Shown here in pieces: positions 44,297 to 53,271 of a DNA stretch of 64,000 nucleotides. This DNA comes from Paenibacillus massiliensis subsp. panacisoli DSM 21345 (lineage in GTDB: Bacteria; Bacillota; Bacilli; Paenibacillales; Paenibacillaceae). Numbering within the stretch: the stretch's first letter is position 1; every line of letters begins with the position of its first letter. The position numbers and the translations under genes are program-made. The notes below the pieces were generated by a model that saw only the letters and a program-made list of their open reading frames with translations, ran no database searches and was not told the DNA's origin. The stretch spans positions 82,850-146,849 of the forward strand of contig NZ_AUFO01000019.1 in NCBI RefSeq assembly GCF_000426545.1. Direction: 5' to 3'.

Positions 44297-46132
44297 ATGA
44301 AGCAATGGAGAAGGCTCTCTGCCGTGCTATTGTCTGCTACTATGCTCTTCGGAACTGCAGGAATGGCTATGGCTGATACTGCAGCCGATACCGCTGTGCC
44401 TGAAGGCAGCAAGCACATCACACTGCTGCATACGAATGATGTCCACTCTCATGTCGTAGCAAACGATCCCGAGATGGGGTATGCCAAGCTGGCGGGTATC
44501 ATCGACAAGTATCGCGGGGAGAACCCGAACACACTGCTGCTGGATATCGGTGATGCAGTGCATGGTACAACCTTTGCAACGCTGGTGAATGGCGAGAGCA
44601 TTCCAAGCGTAATGAACAAGATGGGCTATGATGCGATGGTTCCTGGTAACCATGAATTCAACTATGGCTCCACTCAGCTCGTAAAGCTGGCCGGTCTGAT
44701 GAATTTCCCTATGCTCAGTGCAAACGTAAAGAAAACAGACGGAACCCGCCTGTTCGAACCTTATACCATTAAAGAAGTAGACGGCGTCAAAGTCGGACTT
44801 ATCGCACTGACTACGCCTGAAACGGCTTATAAGACTAACCCTAAGAACGTAGAAGGCATTGAATTCACTGATCCTTCTGCTGAGGCTAAAGCGATCGTGG
44901 ACGAGATTCGTGACGACGTGGACGTAATTGTTGTAATGGGCCATCTGGGTCAGGATGCATCCAGCACGGATACTAGCTTCAAGGTGATCAAGGAAGTTCC
45001 AGGTATTGACATCTTTATTGATGGCCACAGCCACACCGTACTGGAGAACGGCCTGGTCAGTGATAACGGTACGCTGCTCGCCAGTGCCGGAGAATACTCC
45101 AAATACCTGGGAGTCGTTGATTTCTGGGTCAATGAAGGCGAAGTGGTTAGCAAGAAGGCTCAATTGATCGATCAGACCAAAGCGGCTGATATTGCTCCAA
45201 ACACAGAGGTTGCTGCACTCATTGATTCCATTCGTAAAGAACAAGAGCCTATTCTGGCACAGCAGGTCGCTACGACTACTGTAGAGCTGGACGGCGTGCG
45301 TGAGCATGTTCGTGCAGGCGAGACCAATCTTGGTAATCTCATCGCTGATGCACTCAAGGACGTGAGTGGCGCTGATGTGGCGTTGACGAACGGTGGCGGC
45401 ATCCGTGCTTCCATTAAGGCCGGCAACGTAAACAAAGGGGACATCATTACGGTGCTTCCATTCGGTAACCAAGTGGTAACTCTGGAGGTTACTGGTGCTG
45501 ACCTGAAAGCTGCTCTGGAGAACGGTGTGTCTTCCTACCCGGAACCAAGCGGCGGCTTCCCGCAAGTATCTGGCATGACCTTCAAGATTGATGCTTCCGC
45601 AGCAGCGGGTAATCGAGTCGTTGACCTTTTGGTAGGCGGCGAAGCCTATGACCCAACTGCTACGTATACTCTGGCTACGAATGACTTTACTGCAGCCGGC
45701 GGAGACCAGTACAGCATGTTCACGAAATACCCACAAGCTGGTATGTATGGCTCGCTGGATGAGGCTTTGATCCGGTACATGCAACAGCCAGGAACCATTG
45801 CAGCTGAGGCAGATGGTCGAATCTCTGCAGTAGGTGCTTCTACGACCGTACCTAGCCCAGAACCGACGCCAGAGCCTGCTGCTCCTGCACCAGCTCCAGC
45901 TCCGGCTCCACAGCCAACACCAGAGCCTGTAACCACTCCTAAGCCACAGCCTGCGAAGCCATCTGCTCCGCAGACAACGGATAAGGAGATCTATATCGTT
46001 AAATCCGGAGACACATTGACGTCGATCTCCAAGAAATATGGAACAACTTGGCGGAATCTGCAAAAGCTGAACAAGCTGAGCAACCCGAACCTGATCTATC
46101 CAGGTCAAAAAATTATTCTGCCAGCATCCTAA
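44297..46132 (+). CDS. Secreted 5'-nucleotidase/metallophosphatase with LysM
   Basis: An exported enzyme that removes phosphate from extracellular nucleotides. A signal peptide (about residues 1-27, ending AMADTA) leads to the metallophosphatase domain with LLHTNDVHSHV, LLDIGDAVHG, PGNHEFNYG and DGHSHT. The 5_nucleotid_C domain includes TNLGNLIADAL and LTNGGGIRASI. A Pro/Ala/Glu linker (about 518-555) and a C-terminal LysM (YIVKSGDTLTSISKKYG) attach it to peptidoglycan. AGGAGG ten nt before ATG 44297 fixes the start (611 residues); the frame runs further upstream. Confidence 0.92.
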   Translation: MKQWRRLSAVLLSATMLFGTAGMAMADTAADTAVPEGSKHITLLHTNDVHSHVVANDPEMGYAKLAGIIDKYRGENPNTLLLDIGDAVHGTTFATLVNGESIPSVMNKMGYDAMVPGNHEFNYGSTQLVKLAGLMNFPMLSANVKKTDGTRLFEPYTIKEVDGVKVGLIALTTPETAYKTNPKNVEGIEFTDPSAEAKAIVDEIRDDVDVIVVMGHLGQDASSTDTSFKVIKEVPGIDIFIDGHSHTVLENGLVSDNGTLLASAGEYSKYLGVVDFWVNEGEVVSKKAQLIDQTKAADIAPNTEVAALIDSIRKEQEPILAQQVATTTVELDGVREHVRAGETNLGNLIADALKDVSGADVALTNGGGIRASIKAGNVNKGDIITVLPFGNQVVTLEVTGADLKAALENGVSSYPEPSGGFPQVSGMTFKIDASAAAGNRVVDLLVGGEAYDPTATYTLATNDFTAAGGDQYSMFTKYPQAGMYGSLDEALIRYMQQPGTIAAEADGRISAVGASTTVPSPEPTPEPAAPAPAPAPAPQPTPEPVTTPKPQPAKPSAPQTTDKEIYIVKSGDTLTSISKKYGTTWRNLQKLNKLSNPNLIYPGQKIILPAS

Positions 46133-46217
46133 TGGCATGATGACAAGTACAGTTCAGGAATGCTAGTCTGACGGATCAGCATCCGCGAGGTACTTGTGCA
46201 TCAAATTCCAGCAAGAA

Positions 46218-46263
46218 GCAAGGACCTCAGCTTCCACATGATCGTGGAGCTGAGGTCCTTTGC
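46218..46263 (+). terminator. Intrinsic terminator of the 5'-nucleotidase gene
   Basis: GCAAGGACCTCAGCT (46218-46232) pairs with AGCTGAGGTCCTTTGC (46248-46263), extended by TCCAC/GTGGA in the loop. It is a very stable stem with only a short T-run. Confidence 0.7.
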
Positions 46264-46388
46264 TATGTAAAAAAATATCCAGCTAACGTATTGACTCTGT
46301 GATACCTGAGGATAGATACTTAATAAATCAAGCTGCTGCCAGAAATGCAGCATATTATTATGATTCTTTTGCAAAAGGAGCTTGGCCC

Positions 46389-47063
46389 ATGCAATACGTA
46401 ATCTACGATCTGGAGTTTACCGTCAGTCGCCATACGAATTATTCTTCTGAAATCATAGACATCGGCGCAGTGAAGTGCACACAGGAAGGCGACAGGCTTG
46501 TCATCTCGGACCGCTTCCATACCTACGTACGTCCTACGAATCGTCCCGTATTATCTGCAGATACCATTCGCTTCACTGGCATTGGTCAGAAGCAGATTGA
46601 TGCCGCGCCCTTATTTGGTGAAGCCGCTAGCCAGTTCGCAGCGTGGCTGGGAGAACCAGGCAGCTATTATTTGTGTGCTTGGGGACCAGATGATCGGATG
46701 AAGCTTATTTCTCACTGTCGCACGCATAGAACAGACCTGTTCTGGATTTGCAATACCAACGATATCCAGAAACAGATCTCGGCTGTGCTAGGGGAACCAG
46801 GGAAGTACCGTCAGCTAAGCCTCGGCCAGGCGCTGGAAAGCTGCGGAATTGTCTTCGACGGGCGTCAGCATAGTGCACTGGATGATGCCGTGAATACAGC
46901 CGAGCTATTCATTCGTTACTTCGATCAATTGAATCTCGTGACGAATAATGCGGCTAATGAGGAGTCGATCAGTTCAAAAGTCGTGTATTCCAGCAGCGAT
47001 GACGAGGATGAGGGCTACAATCCATTCGGTAATCTTGCCAATCTGTTTCGCGATAAAACCTGA
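46389..47063 (+). CDS. DEDDh 3'-5' exonuclease family protein (KapD-like)
   Basis: A 224-residue exonuclease of the RNase T/DEDDh group. Asp and Glu of motif I are in IYDLEFTVS near the start, and His/Asp of motif III in HSALDDAVNTAELF near residue 165. A conserved-looking acidic tail (SSSDDEDEGYNPFGNLANLF) follows. KapD-type proteins in Bacillales were linked to control of sporulation entry; that role here is inference. The start ATG 46389 is 8 nt after AAAGGAG; a longer frame from 46299 lacks one. Confidence 0.8.
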   Translation: MQYVIYDLEFTVSRHTNYSSEIIDIGAVKCTQEGDRLVISDRFHTYVRPTNRPVLSADTIRFTGIGQKQIDAAPLFGEAASQFAAWLGEPGSYYLCAWGPDDRMKLISHCRTHRTDLFWICNTNDIQKQISAVLGEPGKYRQLSLGQALESCGIVFDGRQHSALDDAVNTAELFIRYFDQLNLVTNNAANEESISSKVVYSSSDDEDEGYNPFGNLANLFRDKT

Positions 47064-47158
47064 ACACACAGGCTGATTAGCAACATGGTCAGCCTATTTC
47101 CAGTAGAGGACGAGCATTCTCTCCCGTGCTGTAATTATGCTTTCGTTGAAGCTCTGTT

Positions 47159-48145
47159 TTAATAATCGCTTCCTTCTGCCTTCTGTTCGGCATAGATGGT
47201 TCCCCACATATTCAGCATTTCTCTTAACCGTTGTCTATAGTGGATGGGCTCAAGAATTTCAGCTCCAGGTCCAAATTTGTACAGCCATTGTAAAAAATCG
47301 CTATCTCGATTCACTGTAACCTCAAATAATAGACTTCCATCAGGTAGATCCTTCAGAATTGGCTTAACGAACAGCTCCTCCGCTTTGATGGTCTGCGCCA
47401 GTTCACGATCAAATTTAATGATAAATCGAGTATGATCCTGACCTTTGCGTACTGACCATGTGTGACGAAAAAAATGCTCTACATCGTAGCTTTCCTTGCG
47501 GAACGTACGAGAGAGTATTCGGACACTGCGGAATCGGCTGATCCGAAATGTCCGTACCTTGGATTGAGAATGACAATAACCTAACATAAAGAACCTTCGT
47601 TCCTGAGGAATGAGACAATAGGGATCAATTCGTTGTAGTCCCTCGTCAACTCCTTGGCCAGGATAATAATCTACTTCTATCGTTTGCTGGGTCAGGCTGG
47701 CTAATATAATAGGCATAAGAGAATAAGGCTGATCTTCTCGGCTAGAAGGCTGACCTAAGCGAATTATGTTAGTAAGCTGCTGTGCAACATTGGCCTGCTC
47801 TACTTTCTTCTTCTGGGCTGATGCCATTACCTTCTCATAGGCGCTTTCGAATCCATCCGGCAGCATAGGCTTCACCCGATCCATCACCATAGATAGCATG
47901 GAAAAAGCAGCTGCCTCTTGTTCCGTCCAATTCAGCGGGTATAAGGCAAAATTGCTAATGAATATGTATCCTTTACCATGCCCCATATTGGTGATGGGGA
48001 TATGCATAGCACTGAGCGCTTCCATATCCCGATAGATCGTCCGCTCCGATGTCTCACAGCGCTCTGCGAGTTCTCTTGCCAAAATGCCAGGGTTCGCCTG
48101 TACAATGGTAATGATGCGCATGAGCCGAATCAATCGATCAGTCAA
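47159..48145 (-). CDS. YafY-type HTH/WYL transcriptional regulator
   Basis: A 328-residue regulator. The N-terminal HTH_11 domain (RLMRIITIVQANPGILARELAERCETSERTIYRDMEAL) is followed by a WYL domain (near residues 145-215: QQTIEVDYYPG, YCLIPQERRFFMLGYCHSQSKVRTFRISRF) and a C-terminal WCX region. WYL domains sense ligands or nucleic acid. The start is TTG 48145, seven nt after GAGGAGG. Its target is not evident; it stands alone. Confidence 0.88.
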   Translation of the reverse strand: MTDRLIRLMRIITIVQANPGILARELAERCETSERTIYRDMEALSAMHIPITNMGHGKGYIFISNFALYPLNWTEQEAAAFSMLSMVMDRVKPMLPDGFESAYEKVMASAQKKKVEQANVAQQLTNIIRLGQPSSREDQPYSLMPIILASLTQQTIEVDYYPGQGVDEGLQRIDPYCLIPQERRFFMLGYCHSQSKVRTFRISRFRSVRILSRTFRKESYDVEHFFRHTWSVRKGQDHTRFIIKFDRELAQTIKAEELFVKPILKDLPDGSLLFEVTVNRDSDFLQWLYKFGPGAEILEPIHYRQRLREMLNMWGTIYAEQKAEGSDY

Positions 48146-48274
48146 GGACTTTCCTCCTCTTTAACATAGTAAATTAGACTCACCCAACATTTTCATAAAT
48201 GACATACATTTTCCATTTTAATGCAGGTTAACTATGGCTTTTGTGACTATTTAGAGCTTGCAGGAAATATTTCC

Positions 48275-48976
48275 TTATTGAACCAGTAATTCTTTTTTCA
48301 CTACATAAGTCTCGTTCCATGAGCGATATAAATCCAAAAAAATCTCGGCTTCCCGCAAATAATCGTAATCTCCTAGTCTCGTAGCCCGGATCAACAAGCT
48401 ATCTGCATGTCTCCGCAGCATGTCCCCTCCCTGTACAGCTGACCCCCTTTCATATAGACGCAATGCCTTTCTCAATATCTCGAAGGATTCATTGAACATT
48501 ATGAATTTCTGCACTCTTGGGTTAGGAGAGGCCATGATCAGACCTGTATGCAACGTAAAATGAACAAACAACATTTCCGAACGCAGTGCGGTGCGCTCGT
48601 CACTGCCAGGTCTACGCCAGCTCCACTCTACTGCACATACAGCATGCCTCCCGGAGGGATGCGGGTCGACTCGAAAGTCTAGCAAAGCATGCCTGCTCTG
48701 GCCACTATACAAATTCCCACAGTGTATTATGACTTCTCCGGGGCGATCATTCAGATCCATTTCCACTCTAGTTCCTAAGACTCTACCAAAATGAGTTCCT
48801 GGTTCAGGTATCAGGTGCATCCGAAGGTCACAGCCTAGCATTTTAGGTCTCATATGGATTCGTCTTCTGCGACCATAGACTTTCCCCCACTCTACCAGCA
48901 AATGAGCCTGATGCCTTCCAGTAGCGGACATAGCCTCTCTACTCCAGGTATAGCTAACATCTAACATGCTACTCAT
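48275..48976 (-). CDS. Protein resembling the C-terminal part of vWA-domain proteins
   Basis: A 233-residue protein I cannot name with certainty. The middle (HLIPEPGTHFGRVLGTRVEM, then CGNLYSGQSRHALLDFRV) looks like the beta-rich region that follows the vWA domain in bacterial vWA proteins, here without any vWA domain or MIDAS motif. The C-terminus is helical (SFEILRKALRLYERG, LREAEIFLDLYRSW). The ATG at 48976 lies 8 nt after GGGGG. It could be a shortened relative or a stand-alone partner protein. Confidence 0.5.
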   Translation of the reverse strand: MSSMLDVSYTWSREAMSATGRHQAHLLVEWGKVYGRRRRIHMRPKMLGCDLRMHLIPEPGTHFGRVLGTRVEMDLNDRPGEVIIHCGNLYSGQSRHALLDFRVDPHPSGRHAVCAVEWSWRRPGSDERTALRSEMLFVHFTLHTGLIMASPNPRVQKFIMFNESFEILRKALRLYERGSAVQGGDMLRRHADSLLIRATRLGDYDYLREAEIFLDLYRSWNETYVVKKELLVQ

Positions 48977-49287
48977 GAACATTTCCCCCTATTGTACGCA
49001 AATATATCTATACCCTATCAGGAAGAATCGTCATCATATTGTCAGGGAACATCAGTTCCGTGGAAGAAAATACCCATATTTTTAGTCAAGCCTGTATTTC
49101 AGCCTAAAAAAATCCTTTTATTGTGATGTTTTTTACATTAAAACCTTTGATTTTAGTTATCTATGCCCTTGTATTCTATAAATCAACAATAAGAAGCTTG
49201 CGTAATTACGAATTCTAATACGGACCCTATTCCCCCATGCGACATTCTACGCAGTAGGACATCACAGATATGCAGGAGGTCTATACG
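48977..49287. other. AT-rich intergenic region
   Basis: About 310 bp of AT-rich DNA upstream of the minus-strand gene at 48976. No gene, repeat or clear promoter is visible. Confidence 0.4.
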
Positions 49288-49343
49288 ACAAAAAGCCACA
49301 GTGCAGGTTCTAGCAAGCCGTTTGGCTTTTCCTGCTCTGTGGC
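49288..49343 (-). terminator. Terminator of the 48-codon gene
   Basis: GCCACAGTGCAGG (49295-49307) pairs with CCTGCTCTGTGGC (49331-49343) with one mismatch. An inner stem AGCC/GGCT sits in the loop. On the minus strand five T follow (49290-49294). Confidence 0.65.
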
Positions 49344-49424
49344 CTATCGTAACAAGGGTTGTAGATTAACTCGTTCAAGAAGTTGTGTTATTCAGCTCAG
49401 TTTAACCAAAGGAACGCTGTGGCA

Positions 49425-49571
49425 TTACATAGATGGTGGGGACGTCTCCTCATGAATCAACTCCGTCTGAATGAGCTCATAGGTGACACTATCCAGCATG
49501 AGCTCCTTGCCCAAAGGCTTGCCATTCACGGTAATCCATATCTTTTTGTAGGCTTCATCTTGCTTTTTCAT
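49425..49571 (-). CDS. Small 48-residue protein of unknown function
   Basis: A short gene that begins MKKQDEAYKKIWITVNGKPL and ends HEETSPPSM. GAGGAG lies 10 nt before the ATG and a terminator follows about 80 nt after the stop, so it has the marks of a real transcription unit. It is soluble, with a predicted beta-strand pair (IWITVNGKPL, ELMLDSVTYELI). I do not recognise the family. Confidence 0.65.
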   Translation of the reverse strand: MKKQDEAYKKIWITVNGKPLGKELMLDSVTYELIQTELIHEETSPPSM

Positions 49572-49734
49572 ATCCGTCCATCTCCTCTTTATGTGAAATA
49601 GTTCTAATATTTTTTTCGGCTCTTAGTGATCTGAGTGCTACTGAAGGTCGTATGGTGTCGTAGTATAGAAGTATGGCTCAAATCGTGCAGCAACATGGAT
49701 GTATCGCCCCCTGTCGCTCTGAACTTTATTCATA

Positions 49735-49750
49735 TACCCCGTTTGGGGTA
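49735..49750. promoter_or_regulatory. TACCCC-N4-GGGGTA palindrome
   Basis: A perfect 6-bp-arm inverted repeat 46 nt before the membrane protein start at 49797. The C-run/G-run form resembles sites of CsoR/RcnR-family metal regulators; no such regulator is in the window. Confidence 0.4.
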
Positions 49751-49796
49751 CACTTAAACCAATCCTGATTCAACTATAGCTGAGGAGGAACCCTAT

Positions 49797-50228
49797 ATGC
49801 TTTTCAGACTTCGCAGTCTCCTTCCACGATGGCTTATGCTTCTAAGTATGTCTGTTGCAGTCTGGCTGTGGAGCGGACAAGCTCATGCAGGATACTGGGA
49901 GGATGTCACCCATGGCTGGGAGCAGCTCTCCCGCTTGCCTGGAGAGGTACAGCAGCTTCAGGACAGCTACCAGGAGACCAAAGCGCAGCTGGAGGAGGCC
50001 CAACAGAGCCTTGAGAGCTACCAGGAGCTGAACGCCAAGCTCTCCACACAGAATCAGCAGCTGGCTGCTACAGTAAGTGAGCTGACCCAGCTGCAACAGC
50101 AGCGTGAAGCTGCCTCACATCGCAATCGTATACTTTTGTGGACTGCGGTCGGTCTTTTCGCTGGTTATTTCCTATTTATACGCGTATTACGTCTGGTTAT
50201 GAAGCTCCGCTCCGGGCAGAGCTACTGA
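49797..50228 (+). CDS. Membrane protein with extracellular coiled coil
   Basis: A 143-residue protein of unknown function. An N-terminal signal or anchor helix (residues 12-32, ending AHAG) leads to a long Gln/Glu-rich coiled coil (about 45-105). A C-terminal membrane helix (about 111-130) and a short basic tail follow. TGAGGAGG precedes the ATG. An AIM24-family gene follows 62 nt later on the same strand, so the two may form an operon controlled from the palindrome at 49735. Confidence 0.65.
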   Translation: MLFRLRSLLPRWLMLLSMSVAVWLWSGQAHAGYWEDVTHGWEQLSRLPGEVQQLQDSYQETKAQLEEAQQSLESYQELNAKLSTQNQQLAATVSELTQLQQQREAASHRNRILLWTAVGLFAGYFLFIRVLRLVMKLRSGQSY

Positions 50229-50290
50229 TCATTTCTGCAATGCCAATGTAATCATTGGATCACAGGCAGCAAGGATAGCGAGGTGACAAG

Positions 50291-50995
50291 GTGCAAATAC
50301 ACAATGAAAATGAACTCAGCGATCTGGGAGGATCAGCCGTGACCTTTGATCTGGGTGAAGAAGATCTTGTCCATGTCCTTCATCCGCAGCAGATTATTGC
50401 ATATCGTGGCTCCAGTCATTTACGGCATGACAAGCTGATGAATATCAAGGGCATGTACCGCAAGCGCAAGCTGATTCAGGCGGATTTCAGCGGTCCATGC
50501 CGCTTCACAGCAGCTCTGCCCCCAGGCTTCTCCTTCACGACAGTGCCGATCGAGGATGGCAGTAGCCTGCTGTATGACTTTCGCTATCTGTTCTACTATA
50601 CGCACGGCATCCGGATGAGAACGAAGCTCCTTAACGTCAAGAATATGCTCTTCACCAAGGAAGTCCTCAAGATGAGATTTGATGGAAGCGGCGAGATTGG
50701 TCTGCTGACCCCCGGCATGGTCTGTCAGGAAGCTCTGGATCCCGAGAAGCCTCTGTACATCGAAGCGAGCAGTGTGATCGCTTATCCCGAGCAGGCCAAG
50801 CTGGAGTTGGCCGTGTACGGCAATCATTTGGCCAGTCAACATATGAGCTATCATCTGAAGATGACTGGACAAGGAACTGTACTGTTTCAAGCAGGGCAGC
50901 ATAGCCGCAGGCTGGAGCAGGACCTGGCGGATGAAGGTCTGATGAAACGAGTGTTGCGTGAAATTATTCCTTTCGGAAGTGTATTCATTAAATAG
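50291..50995 (+). CDS. AIM24-family protein
   Basis: A 234-residue beta-rich protein of the AIM24 (TIGR00266-like) family, of unknown biochemical role; the yeast homologue affects mitochondrial membrane organisation. Characteristic segments are the central MLFTKEVLKMRFDGSGEIGLLTPG and the C-terminal FIK end. It starts at GTG 50291, after GAGGTGACAAG. It has no signal peptide. Confidence 0.75.
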   Translation: MQIHNENELSDLGGSAVTFDLGEEDLVHVLHPQQIIAYRGSSHLRHDKLMNIKGMYRKRKLIQADFSGPCRFTAALPPGFSFTTVPIEDGSSLLYDFRYLFYYTHGIRMRTKLLNVKNMLFTKEVLKMRFDGSGEIGLLTPGMVCQEALDPEKPLYIEASSVIAYPEQAKLELAVYGNHLASQHMSYHLKMTGQGTVLFQAGQHSRRLEQDLADEGLMKRVLREIIPFGSVFIK

Positions 50996-51115
50996 GCCAG
51001 ACATGCTATAATGTTACGGTGCTGGTTATGCTCTGTGAATTAAGAACAACCGCGCAGTGCAATGGCAATAGTTCTACAGCAGTTCAATAATTGAAGATAT
51101 TCCGTGCATGGTCAC

Positions 51116-51150
51116 GGGAGAGGTTCGCGAACTCCCTCTATAAAAAACTA
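51116..51150 (+). ncRNA. PreQ1-I riboswitch aptamer
   Basis: GAGAGGTTCGCGAACTCCC followed by TCTATAAAAAACTA matches the preQ1 class I aptamer: a short P1 stem (GGGAG/CTCCC region), a loop C, and the A-rich tail that forms the H-type pseudoknot. It lies 138 nt before queC and should reduce queCDEF expression when preQ1 is plentiful. Confidence 0.88.
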
Positions 51151-51157
51151 TTTGGCG

Positions 51158-51202
51158 CTTGGCCCCCAGTGAAAATTCTGGATGAGGCAAGGCCTGTTTT
51201 TT
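51158..51202 (+). terminator. Riboswitch expression platform (terminator candidate)
   Basis: CTTGGCC (51158-51164) can pair with GGCAAG (51186-51191) with one bulged base, enclosing CCAG/CTGG. A T6 run follows at 51197-51202. This suggests control at transcription termination. Confidence 0.6.
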
Positions 51203-51287
51203 GTTGGATGCCAGTTCATGAAACTCTCCGTCTTCCTTTGGCAAAGCCGTTGCTTTGCAGATTCCAAGAAGATTGAGAGGTTTTTTT

Positions 51288-51983
51288 ATGCTTAAAAATG
51301 AGAAAGCCATTGTTGTATTCAGCGGTGGACAGGATAGCACAACCTGCCTGTATTGGGCGCTTGAACGTTTTGCAGAGGTCGAGGTCGTTACCTTCGATTA
51401 CGGCCAGCGCCACAAGCTGGAGATTGAGGTCGCTGCGGGCATTGCCCGTGATCTTGGCGTGAAGCAGACGGTGCTGGATATGAGCCTGCTAAATCAGCTG
51501 GCCCCGAATGCCCTGACACGTGATGATATTGAGATCACACAAGCCGAGGGCGAACTGCCCAGCACATTCGTAGATGGACGCAACATGCTCTTTCTAACCT
51601 TTGCCGGGATCATGGCCAAGCAAAAAGGTGCACGTCACATCATCACAGGCGTATGTGAGACCGACTTCAGTGGCTACCCGGACTGCCGCGATGTATTTAT
51701 TAAATCCTTGAACGTGACATTAAATCTGTCCATGGATTATCAATTCGTGATTCATACGCCGCTGATGTGGCTGAATAAAGCCGAGACATGGCGTCTTGCA
51801 GACGAGCTGGGGGCATTTGACTTCGTGCATACCCGGACGCTCACCTGCTATAACGGCATCATTGGAGATGGCTGCGGCGAATGTCCAGCGTGTCATCTGC
51901 GCAAGGCAGGGCTGGATGAATATCGGAATGAGCTTGCCCAGTCATCCAAGGACTCCACAGCCGGAGGTGCTTCGCATGCGTGA
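51288..51983 (+). CDS. queC: 7-cyano-7-deazaguanine synthase
   Basis: QueC converts 7-carboxy-7-deazaguanine to preQ0 with ATP and ammonia. The ATP pyrophosphatase loop is [14 protein letters not shown] near residue 10. The zinc-binding cluster near residue 190 is [20 protein letters not shown]. At 231 residues it is normal. ATG 51288 follows AGAGG. It is the first gene after the riboswitch and overlaps queD by 8 nt. Confidence 0.95.
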   Translation: MLKNEKAIVVFSGGQDSTTCLYWALERFAEVEVVTFDYGQRHKLEIEVAAGIARDLGVKQTVLDMSLLNQLAPNALTRDDIEITQAEGELPSTFVDGRNMLFLTFAGIMAKQKGARHIITGVCETDFSGYPDCRDVFIKSLNVTLNLSMDYQFVIHTPLMWLNKAETWRLADELGAFDFVHTRTLTCYNGIIGDGCGECPACHLRKAGLDEYRNELAQSSKDSTAGGASHA

Positions 51984-52467
51984 GCCAGGACCTTTTCGAA
52001 TCGTTGAGCAACTTCAAAAGTTCGGAGAGGATATTCGTCACGATCAGCTCCGCTATCATAACAAGCGTGTGCTCGTGAGCAAGGAATTCACCTTCGATGC
52101 CGCCCATCATCTTCACGCCTACGAAGGCAAGTGTAAGAACCTGCACGGCCATACCTATAAGGTAGTCTTTGGCGTTAGCGGCTATCCGAACGAGGTTGGC
52201 CTTACTATTGATTTTGGCGATATCAAGAGCATCTGGCAGGAGTATATTAACGGCTATCTTGACCATCGCTATCTTAACGAGACATTGCCACCGATGAACA
52301 CAACGGCAGAGAATATGGTCGTCTGGATGTTCGAGCAAATGGAAACTGCGCTTACCTCTCCCGAATACAGTGAGCGCGTTCGCGGCGGACGTACCGAGTT
52401 CGTACGACTGTACGAGACACCGACGAGCTATGCGGAGGTCAGACGGGAGTGGATGTTCAATGACTAG
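51976..52467 (+). CDS. queD: 6-carboxytetrahydropterin synthase
   Basis: QueD makes 6-carboxy-5,6,7,8-tetrahydropterin from dihydroneopterin triphosphate. Zinc ligands are His44 in FDAAHHL and His57/His59 in LHGHTY; Cys53 in GKCKNLHGH is the catalytic thiol. The C-terminal ETPTSYAEV holds the substrate-anchoring Glu. It has about 30 residues before the usual start, giving 163. GGAGG inside queC serves as ribosome site. Confidence 0.94.
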   Translation: MREPGPFRIVEQLQKFGEDIRHDQLRYHNKRVLVSKEFTFDAAHHLHAYEGKCKNLHGHTYKVVFGVSGYPNEVGLTIDFGDIKSIWQEYINGYLDHRYLNETLPPMNTTAENMVVWMFEQMETALTSPEYSERVRGGRTEFVRLYETPTSYAEVRREWMFND

Positions 52468-53221
52468 TATAGCCACCATGAATACAAGCACGGCAGCTCC
52501 CATTCCTGTGCTGGAGGTCTTCGGGCCTACCGTACAGGGCGAAGGCATGGTCATCGGACGCAAGACCATGTTCGTCCGCACCGCCGGCTGTGATTATCGT
52601 TGCTCCTGGTGCGATTCGGCGTTCACTTGGGATGGCAGTGCGAAGGATCAGATCCGTCGGCTGTCTCCTGAAGAAATCTGGACGGAGCTACACAGCATTG
52701 GCGGCGATCGCTTCTCTCACGTTACCATTTCAGGCGGCAATCCCGCTCTGCTTCCGCAGCTGTCCGGCCTCATCGAGCTGCTGCACGAGCATGGAATTGC
52801 GACTGCAGTGGAGACGCAGGGCTCCCGCTGGCAGGATTGGCTGCTGAGCATTGATGAGGTTACGGTCTCTCCCAAGCCACCTAGCTCGGGGATGGCAACG
52901 GATTGGAACATTCTTGATGAGCTCGTTCAACGTCTGGCAGCTCGTCCTGGTTCGAAATCTTACAGCATCAAGATTGTTATTTTTGACGAGCAGGACCTGG
53001 GCTACGCTCGCGAGGTCTACAGAAGATACCCAGATGCTCCTCTGTTCCTGCAGACAGGTAATCCGGATGTCCACACGCTAGCGATCACAGACCAGGCCTT
53101 GTCGCTACTAGCCCGTTATGAGTGGCTCATTGACCGGGTCATGGAGGACCCGGAGTTGAATGACGTCAGAGTACTTCCTCAGCTTCATACGCTGGTCTGG
53201 GGCAATAAACGAGGAGTCTGA
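52460..53221 (+). CDS. queE: 7-carboxy-7-deazaguanine synthase (radical SAM)
   Basis: QueE rearranges carboxytetrahydropterin to 7-carboxy-7-deazaguanine. The radical-SAM cluster motif CxxxCxxC is Cys44/Cys48/Cys51 in AGCDYRCSWCD. The family start VLEVFGPTVQGEG positions the substrate Glu, and THVTISGGNP-type sequence (HVTISGGNPAL) binds SAM. At 253 residues it has normal length. It overlaps queD by 8 nt. Confidence 0.94.
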   Translation: MTSIATMNTSTAAPIPVLEVFGPTVQGEGMVIGRKTMFVRTAGCDYRCSWCDSAFTWDGSAKDQIRRLSPEEIWTELHSIGGDRFSHVTISGGNPALLPQLSGLIELLHEHGIATAVETQGSRWQDWLLSIDEVTVSPKPPSSGMATDWNILDELVQRLAARPGSKSYSIKIVIFDEQDLGYAREVYRRYPDAPLFLQTGNPDVHTLAITDQALSLLARYEWLIDRVMEDPELNDVRVLPQLHTLVWGNKRGV

Positions 53222-53271
53222 TTCATATTTTGAGTCGCAATCTATTTTTATTTATATAAGGAGTGCTACCT

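Noticed and set aside
44327..46138. 603-codon open frame opposite the 5'-nucleotidase gene
   Set aside because: It is antisense to a gene with clear catalytic motifs, has a composition typical of a shadow frame, and shows no domain or ribosome site.
49270..49601. Short plus-strand open frames of 61 and 72 codons
   Set aside because: They lie across a minus-strand terminator and the better supported 48-codon minus-strand gene.
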